Below are positions 56,600-64,000 of a stretch of DNA of 64,000 nucleotides, piece after piece (the first letter of the stretch is position 1; every line of letters starts with the position of its first letter). This DNA is from Dipteronia dyeriana (taxonomy: Eukaryota; Streptophyta; Magnoliopsida; Sapindales; Sapindaceae): contig CM065298.1 of NCBI GenBank assembly GCA_032871835.1, positions 77,094,154 through 77,158,153 on the forward strand, in the 5' to 3' direction. The notes beneath the pieces were generated by a model, which worked only from the letters and a program-made list of their open reading frames with translations, did not search any database and was not told where the DNA came from. Position numbers and translations under genes: made by a program.

Positions 56600-59500
56600 G
56601 CATGGGGTAGACGTCTGGCTAAATGATGCTATTGTCATAAATGTCCGAATTGGCGATAGGGAAGTTCAGAAGATACTAGTGGACAACGGTAGCTCAGTAA
56701 ACATCCTAAGTGTAGCCGTTTATGATCAATTGAGATTGGATTAAAAGGACTTGCAACCTTTTCATACCCCACTCAGAGGATTTGGAGGAGTCGAAGTCAG
56801 ATCTCTATGAACGGTGAAACTGCCCGTGAAAATTGGAGTGGCACCTTGCCAGAAAACGGTCTACTCGACTTTGTAGTGGTAGACATGGAGAACTAGCCTT
56901 ACAACGACCTACTAGGTCGACCTTTCCTGAACAAGACAAAGGCAATAATGGCTAATTACGCCCTGATGATCAAATTTCGGACTAATTAGGGGTAAGAACG
57001 ATCAAGGGTTCGTAGGAAAGGGCCAGAAGAGCTAATCTCTCCATTTACAAAGACAAAGATAATAGTGAACACCAAATATGTACTCTGACTCAACCGGATC
57101 AGACTAACTAAGAAGAATCATTGATGTTTGAGTTCGACCCAAGGGAGGAACCAGAGACATCAAAGAATGAGCCAACAGAGGAAGTAGTCTTAAAGAAAGA
57201 TGAACCATCAAATAATTTCAAAATCGGAGCTAATTTAGAAGAAAAGGTCAGGACAGATCTTATCAATTTGCTCAGAGAATACAAAGACGTATTCGCATGG
57301 AGTCATGAAGACATGGTGGGGATAGACAAGTGAGTGATATCACATCACTTGGCCGTGGATCCGAGCGTAAAACCTGTAATTCAAAATAGAAGGTCTCTTA
57401 ACCTAGAAAGGAGTCGGGCAATCAAGCAGGAGGTAGAGAAGTTGCTCTCTGTAGGATCAATCAGAGAAATCAATTATCCACAGTGGGTAGCGAATTTGGT
57501 GTTGGTCCAGAAGAAAAATGGTCAATGAAAAATGTGCTTGGATTTCACATATTTGAACAAAGCTAGCCCAAAAGATAGTTTTCCACTTCCCATAATAGAC
57601 CAGTTGGCCGATGCTACATCAGGTCATGAGCTGCTCAGTTTATGGATGCCCATTCGGGATAAAACAAAATCCGGATCAACAAAGCAGATAAAGATAAAAC
57701 GGCGTTCACAACCAACCAAGGTCTATACTGTTATATAGTGATGCCCTTTGGGCTAAAAAATGTTGGGGCCACATATCAAATACTGGTCAACAGAATTTTT
57801 GCTTACCAAATAGGAAGAAACATAGAAGTCTACATAAACGACATGTTAACCAAAAGTATCACGGTAGCCAAGCATACTTTGGAATTTCACTAAACATTTG
57901 ATATCCTGAGAAGGTATTAGATGAAGCTAAATCCGAGCAAGTGTTTATTCGGAGTCCCTTCGAAAAGATTCCTTGGTTTCCAAGTTCACCAGAGAGGGAT
58001 CAAATTAAATCCCGAGAAGATTAAAGCCTTTCAAGGAATGATTTCTCCGAGAACTTTAAAGAAGGTACAACATTTGATGGGATGCCTAGCTTCCCTCGGC
58101 AGATTCATTTCGAAGGGCATAGATAGATGTGCCCTATTTTTCAAAATAATCAAAAAAGGGAAAGGACTTGAATGGAATGCAGAATGTGAACAGACACTTC
58201 AGAAGATAAAAGAATACTTAGGACAGGCACCCGTCCTCTTGAAACCAAAGGAAAGAGAAGTATTTTATCTGTACTCGTCACTTATAGAATTAGCAATAAG
58301 CTCGGTCTTAGTCCGAACAGAGGATGGAATACAAAGGCCAGTATACTATAACAACAAGGCTCTTCTTCTGGCTAAAACCAGATATTCTTAGGCAGAAAAG
58401 ATGGCTTTAGCATTAGTTTCTGTAACAAGAAAGTTGAGGTTGTATTTTCAAGCACATGCATTCAAGGTTTTCACCGACTGCCTGCTTAACCAAATTCTAC
58501 AGAAACTTGAGATTTCAGGGAGATTAACGAAATGAACAATCGAGCTGAGTGAATTCGATATTAAATATGTGCCCAGGACATCACTCAAGGGCCAAGCTGT
58601 GGCGGATTTTGTATCATAATTCACAGAGCCCGATCTAGAGGCAAAAATAATGTTGGACAGAAGCTTTTCATGGAAATTATATGTTGACGGCTCCTTAAAC
58701 ACTCATGACAGCGGGGCAAGGATGGTGGTATGCACCCCAGAAGAAGATGACATTGAATGTGCCATGAGATTCGACTTTAAAGCAACAAAAAACCAATTAG
58801 AATATGGGCACTACTGGTAGGGATTAGAGTTTGCATCGCACTCGGAGCAGATGTGGTCAAGATATTCAGTGACTCACAGGTAGTCGTCAATAAAATCCTA
58901 GACGAATATCAGCCCAGAGAAGAAAATATGATCGCTTACTTGGGCATAGCAAAACAACTCCTCTAACGTTCAAAGAATATAGGATTGTCCAGATCCCTCG
59001 GGAAGAAAATGAAAAAGCAGATGCTTTGTCCAAGCTAGCATCAACAACAACCACAATCAGACCAAATAACATCCCAGTCGCACATCTTCTCAGGCCAAGT
59101 ATAGCTAAGCCAAAAGACTTTGAAATTTCAGAAATTTAAACACTGTCAGACGGTTGGATGACTCAGCTAAAAAGGTATTTGGAAAAAGATGTACTCCCAA
59201 AAGACCCCCAGGAGGCAAAACGCGTCAGGTACAAGTTAGCTAGGTATACTATAATTTAAGAAGAACTATACAAAAGAGAATTCTCCCGAACACTCCAAAG
59301 GTGCGTATCAGAGGAGGACGCACATCGGTTATTAAAGGAAATCCATAGCGGTGTATGTGGAAATCATACAGGAGGCAAAAGCCTGGCACATAAAGTACTC
59401 ATGTAAGGTTTTTATTGGCCTTCTTTGTTTGCTAATGCCCAACGATGTTTGGAAAGCTGCAACACTTGCCAAAGGATCGCCAACGACATTCGGCAACCCC

Positions 59501-60380
59501 CTGAGTACCTCAGAAGTCTCACTCCCCCATGGTCATTCACCATACAGGGTTTGAACTTAATCAGCCTGATGCCAGCAGTGACAAGGGGCGAAATAAAACA
59601 TGCAATTGTGACTGTTAATTATTTCGCTAAATGGGCAGAAACTGAAGCATTGGTGCACATAACGGAAGAAAACAATGCAAACTTTGTGAAAAATAACATA
59701 CTCTACAGGTTTGGAGTCTCAAATACAATTATCACAGATAACGGTACCCAGTTTGGCAACCTTAAATTTAGGCAACTATGCAAAGAGTACTAGATTTCTA
59801 ATTACTATGCCACTCCTGCCTATCCTTAAAAAAATGGACAAGCTGAAGCAGTGAACAAAGTCATCAAGCACACTCTTAAAGCGAAACTGAATGCAAAGAA
59901 GGGTAGATGGGCTGAAAAACTTTCTGAAGTATTGCGGGTTTATCAAACAACAGCAAGGACCTCTACAGGGGAAACACCATTTTCCTTGGCATTCGGAACA
60001 GACGCTGTCATCCCGGTAGAAACATCATATATGTCGTCCAGAGTCAGGTTATATGATGTAGATCATAATATTGAAATGTTGTTACAAGGCCTGGATGAGT
60101 TAGAAGAAAAAAAAAAAGAAATCCCAAGTGCAAAACACGACATATCAGCAACGAGCGACTAGGTATTACAACTCCCACCTCTTGTTTAGAAAGCTCTGAA
60201 TGAGAGACCTGGTGCTCAGAAGAGTGTCGCTGAACACAAAAGATAGCTGCGGGTTCGTTGGCTGACATATAGGAAGGTCCAAACAAAATTGAAGGAATGG
60301 TCGGGCATGGAGCATATTGGATCAAACGATCAGAATGAGGGGTCTTATCCCGACCATGCAACGCCCAATACCTAAAGATC
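56600..60380 (+). pseudogene. Gypsy pol: protease, RT, two RNase H-like domains, integrase
   Basis: Protease: VQKILVDNGSSVNILSVAVY (56,665). RT: EYKDVFAWSHEDMVGID, LNLERSRAIKQEVEKLLSVG, QWVANLVLVQKKNGQ, CLDFTYLNKASPKDSFPLP. The catalytic YVDD box reads YINDML (57,831-57,848), so its first Asp is Asn. RNase H region: GCLASLGRFISKGIDRCALF, YNNKALLLAKTRYS. Second RNase-H-like domain: WKLYVDGSLNTHDSGARMVV (58,674). Integrase: HSGVCGNHTGGKSLAHK, CNTCQR, NYFAKWAETEALVHITEENN, IITDNGTQFGNLKFRQLCKE, NGQAEAVNKVIKHTLKAKLN. The first core Asp is replaced (GLNLISL in place of the usual G.D..GP). Many stops and frame changes are present. Confidence 0.88.
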
Positions 60381-60939
60381 TTTTATCATAGAAATTCGCT
60401 AATTTTAGGCTTTATTTCTTTTCAGTCAGGATATTTTATAGTGATTTATTCTTTGAAATCCTTTTGTGGATTTTTCATATTTTGTTAGTTTTACAGAATT
60501 ATAAATAAAAACCCGACACGGGATTCCCAGAAATATGAAACATATAATAATAAGAACATATGACTAAAGAATTGACACTTACAATAAAATGCTCAGGGCC
60601 ATTACTTTGGTAAAAAATCCCGAATAGGCGGAGAAGCTTGAAAGAGCATGTTAGTCGAGCAAGGTCAACCAAGACCTTAGCCAAAAGGTAAACACGATGT
60701 CCCAAATTTTGGAAAAAGGCTCGGGGCGCCGTCGGGTAAATCCCGGTGAGTTGTGCAGTTGTATTAAGCAACTCAGAGCTTAATGATTTGGAAAACCCTT
60801 ACGCAGACAAAACTAGGAGACGTCCTCTGTGACATGCGTAAGGACCCAAAGCGTATGATCTTGGTGAGCCTCGATTCAACGTTTGGGTGGCAACCGATTA
60901 TGGAATTCAAGTACAAATCTATTTAGCTTTGTTTCGAAA

Positions 60940-61160
60940 TTACTAGGTTAACAATACTAGCCAGTTAATAAGATACTTGGCATTGAAAATTAAGTTGCTC
61001 AGATAACGATACTGGCCAGTTAATAAGATACTTGGCATTCAAAATTAAGTTGTTCATATAACAATATTAGCCATTTAATAAGATACTTGGTGTTCAAAAA
61101 TTGTAACGAAGTTACTCGGGCAACGACATTAGCCAGTTAATAAGATACTTGGCGTTTTTC
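60940..61160. repeat. Tandem repeat, four units of 55-62 bp, in the Gypsy 3' region
   Basis: Unit starts are 60,940, 60,995, 61,050 and 61,112 (the last partial). Each carries ttactcgg/ttgctcag-like starts, aacaatact(a/g)gccagt and taataagatacttgg. It lies between pol and the antisense ORF. Confidence 0.9.
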
Positions 61161-61599
61161 GAGTAGCACTGGGTTTGCATTACCCGGTTCAGAATATTCA
61201 TAAGAAATTCACGGCTAAGAGCAATCATGCAAATATGGAATTTTATTAACTATGAATTTTTACAAGTTCAAGTTTATCTAAGGCGGAGCCGAGGATTTCG
61301 AGTCCTTGCCAATGCTCAGATCAGACACCATTTCGTATTCACGGAGAAGACTCTCGTTCGAAGTCCAAACGATTGTATCAATCTGATCATCCATCAAAGC
61401 ACTATTATTCACTCTAAAGACCGGTCCAACGTCGGGCTCCGACCAGTCCACACCAGCTCTCTAATTGGCATAAAAATTTGAAAGAGAATGCTAGGATGGG
61501 ACCTCCAAGTGCTATGACAGTAAGCTCTCTACTCCCTCATCTGAGTCCAAACAAACTCAAAGGACTGGTCCACATGGATTTTGATTGATAATTCTTAAT

Positions 61600-64000
61600 T
61601 AGCTCGAGCTTTGTTAGTCGCCTAGTTGTTTACCTTGAAGAACTCGCCACCAGAAACCAACCCCCACTGGAACTCCCTAAGGAGTAAGGCATCATAAGCT
61701 GGGGACCTTTTAAAGCAATCAACCCTTTGAACTTTAAGTTCCAGGCTGGCCTCCTTCTAGAGGGATTCAATCGCTAGAGTTTGACGCTTAAGATCTTCAA
61801 TTTTTCCCTTATAGGATGACTTCATTTTTTCGGCCTCTTGTTCAGCCTGAAGCATTGACTCTTGGGCGACGGAGAGCAAGTCTTGCAAATATTTAGCCTT
61901 CTCCGCAGTAGCAGAGGTCCTTTCCTCAGCCTCTATCTACTTCGTCAAACAACGATCGGTGAACTCCTAAGTAGAACTCGCCTCCCTTTGATAGGCCACC
62001 TCAATCCGAACATAGTTATTCTCACTCTTCTTTAACTGAGCTTCCAGACGCCTTATCCGATTAGCTTGGTGTTGTTACGTTTGAACAGACTCTACAAACT
62101 CAGCAACCACCTGCAGAGAAGTAGGTTAAAGATGCCCGAATTAAGGCACATTAATGCGAAGTTTGCTTTAAAAGGCTTACGTAGGTCGCACTGGCTCCAA
62201 TGATCATCACCAATAAAAGCATGGTCGGAGAACATGGTCTTCAACATATCTTAGGGGAAGGGCTTATAGGCTGTTCCGAGAACCCTACTTCTGTAGCTTC
62301 AACTTCGAGGGGAAAATAGTTCTCTCTGTTCAAACTCTCTCGAGGATCATCCCCTTCTCCCTAAGACTTCTATAATTAAGTACTCAGGGAATCCCTAGCA
62401 TCAGCATCTTCGTCGCTCGACTCAATGAACGACACCACTCTTGGAACTTTTGGAGGAGGTCGAGCAGAAGAATGAGTTGCCTTCCTTTTTTCGTCCTGAG
62501 TACGGTGGAAACCAAGATCAGCTGAAGAATCTTCCCGATCTTCCATTATATCTTGAAAAGGCTCGAAAAAAAACCAGGAACAGAAAGATCAATCTGTTCA
62601 GCAGGGGGGTTCCCTATCTCCTTCCTCGCCCCTATCAACAAACTGCTCAGCTGGCACCCCATCGGCGAGGGCACTAGGCCTCTGAGGCGTTACACCAATA
62701 GGATGCCTTTCTTGCCTGCCCTTATCCTCAGACAGTCTCCGATCATTATCAGGTCCAATGCGACCATTCGGGCCGTTTGATTCCCCCACACTCGGCTGGA
62801 CGACCTCCTCAGGGATGTATTCATGAACTTGTTCATCAACCTCATCGAAATTCTCATCCGATGCATCATCAGGCGAAGCAATCATCTTTTCCCTTTGATA
62901 AGAAGCTTCTTTACCACTCGCCTGGATAATTGTCTTCACTTGGCGAGCCTAGGGGTCGCAGACAATGTTCATATCGTACACTGAATACGAAGGAGTTAAA
63001 AAAATAAACAGTAAAAGTGACAAAATAAGAGCAACAAGAAAACTCACTTACATCATCTGCGATGAGTAGAAATCTAAGCAAAGAAGCCAAGATCATCATT
63101 TACTTCTCATAAAAAAGGTAGGACCTGTTTTTTTTCTCCAAAGTGCGCACGACCTCCATAGTAAGATTAGACAACTCGGCGTCAGAAAAAACAGGCCACA
63201 ATTTGTTCCAGCGAGTAGGAAAACAAAAGTACCGTGGAACCTTTAATACTTCCCGACCTAGCTTCCCCAGTTTCCTCCAACAAAAGACCAACTGTTTTTT
63301 CAGTACTTGTTCGAGGTAGGAAAACCTTAGATAAAACCGTTTTCTTTATCATTTGAGGAAGTTTTGACACCCCGGTTCACTTTCACTCACTCAAGAATCC
63401 AGCAATCCGATTGGCTAGACAGAAGAAAATAAGTCCCAATCTGTCTGGACTGCCTAAGAGTATAAAAATGCCTTACTTCACGAGGAGAAGGCGGTGACAA
63501 ATTCATCCGGATCCACATGTGCCATATGCACATCAAAATCCTATAGCTATTTGGGGCAAGCAGGGCCAGAGCAATCCCCGCCTCGGCAAGGAACCATGCG
63601 ATGAAAGGTTGTAGAGGAAGAGTTATCCCGCAACTAATCATGGATCCATAAATTGTAACCATACCCGGAGGAGAGTTCCACACTGGCCCTATTACCCGTA
63701 GGCATTATCGAAATAGAATCGTCTAGGTCAAACCGAGCATGATATTTTTCTATCTCAGTAGCCCCAACCATATTTGGTTCAGCGTCATAAGCACTCGGAC
63801 GATCAAGAGAGAAGAGAATCCGAGAGGCACAATGTTCTTCTTCAATGTCGTTCTCATTAACCACTTACCTCCCAATCTGAATGCCGCCTAGAATATGTCT
63901 GCGAACAGTGCGACAACTTTGATGCTTTCCCACCCTAGATCGTAAAGGTACACTGTGACGATCAGAAATAGAAGACTCAGAACTGGAGGAAGATTCAGAG
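61600..64000 (-). pseudogene. Antisense ORF of the Gypsy element ('transposase, gypsy type' family, PF04195-like)
   Basis: Minus strand, entering from the right edge: a Ser-rich start (SESSSSSESSISDRH), then one stop, then VNENDIEEEHCASRILFSLD and a second frame with GITLPLQPFIAWFLAEAGIA, LLAPNSYRILMCIWHMWIRM. That is the G(L/I)(R/T)LPL.PF.......GL....L.PN..R motif of the plant PF04195 family. Further on come VPRYFCFPTRWNKLWPVFSD (63,240), an acidic linker (62,880-62,600) and a coiled coil (RIRRLEAQLKKSENNYVRIE, KAKYLQDLLSVAQESMLQAE, 62,060-61,790). A possible intron lies near 63,050-62,950. The function of these proteins is unknown. Several stops and frame changes break it, and its N-terminus is outside the window. 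Confidence 0.7.

Larger units (their letters stand above)
54600..64000 (+). mobile_element. Ty3/Gypsy retrotransposon, Tat-like, decayed, running off the window
   Basis: Order on the + strand: gag (54,678-56,280), protease (56,640), RT (57,250-58,390), RNase H, a second RNase-H-like domain (58,650-59,070), integrase (59,310-60,330), a non-coding 3' part with a tandem repeat (60,940-61,160), then an ORF on the opposite strand (61,600 to the edge). The long 3' region with an antisense ORF and the extra RNase H are hallmarks of the plant Tat lineage. The 5' LTR was not found and the 3' LTR would lie beyond 64,000. Stops are frequent. Confidence 0.85.

Overview
This is nuclear DNA from a flowering plant, most likely a eudicot. 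It is AT-rich and gene-poor and is packed with plant transposable elements: Mutator-like, CACTA, Ty1/Copia and Ty3/Gypsy. It also holds a broken CC-NB-LRR resistance gene of the RPP13-like 1 type. No tRNA, rRNA, CRISPR array or bacterial-type gene was seen. No intact conventional host gene is present; nearly every recognisable coding stretch carries stops, frameshifts or insertions. I did not find a convincing new biological system. The main value of the window is its insertion history, which can be read at base resolution.

Layout. (1) 1-12,980 looks like a large Mutator-like (MULE) neighbourhood. A Ulp1-like cysteine peptidase gene lies on the + strand (about 200-2,460). A cyclophilin retrocopy follows (3,169-3,686). 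Next come two diverged copies of a roughly 2-kb segment (about 3,990-8,040), each with a small coiled-coil gene and promoter. A decayed MuDR-type transposase lies on the - strand (11,517-8,838). (2) 13,779-44,996 is a single CC-NB-LRR pseudogene on the - strand, cut into four surviving pieces: the CC domain at 44,671-44,996, the linker and P-loop at 35,018-35,349, and LRRs at 31,819-32,846 and 13,779-14,269. The gaps are filled by retrotransposons. (3) Within it, Copia-A (LTRs 14,270-15,250 and 30,846-31,818) holds a solo LTR of the Copia-C family (18,293-30,034, repeat TTTGC). That solo LTR holds Copia-B (19,147-28,896, - strand, repeat AAAGC). Copia-C itself (35,350-44,665, + strand, repeat AAAAT) splits the CC domain from the NB domain. 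A truncated family-X element (32,847-35,017, - strand) cuts the gene at its P-loop. (4) 45,000-50,030 holds small DNA transposons: a CACTA right end, a 920-bp element with about 80-bp inverted ends and simple repeats inside, and a 1.2-kb MULE-like element. (5) 50,030-52,936 is a complete short family-X element with a perfect AGTTA target duplication. (6) From about 54,600 past the window end is a decayed Ty3/Gypsy element resembling the Tat lineage. It has gag-pol on the + strand, an extra RNase H, a 3' tandem repeat, and an antisense ORF of the plant 'transposase, gypsy type' family.

How the parts relate. The resistance gene was the original occupant of the middle of the window and was destroyed by at least three direct insertions and one large deletion. 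The order of events inside Copia-A follows from nesting: Copia-A, then a Copia-C-family element reduced to a solo LTR, then Copia-B. Boundaries were assigned by eye from TG...CA ends, primer binding sites, polypurine tracts and target duplications. Identities were not computed.
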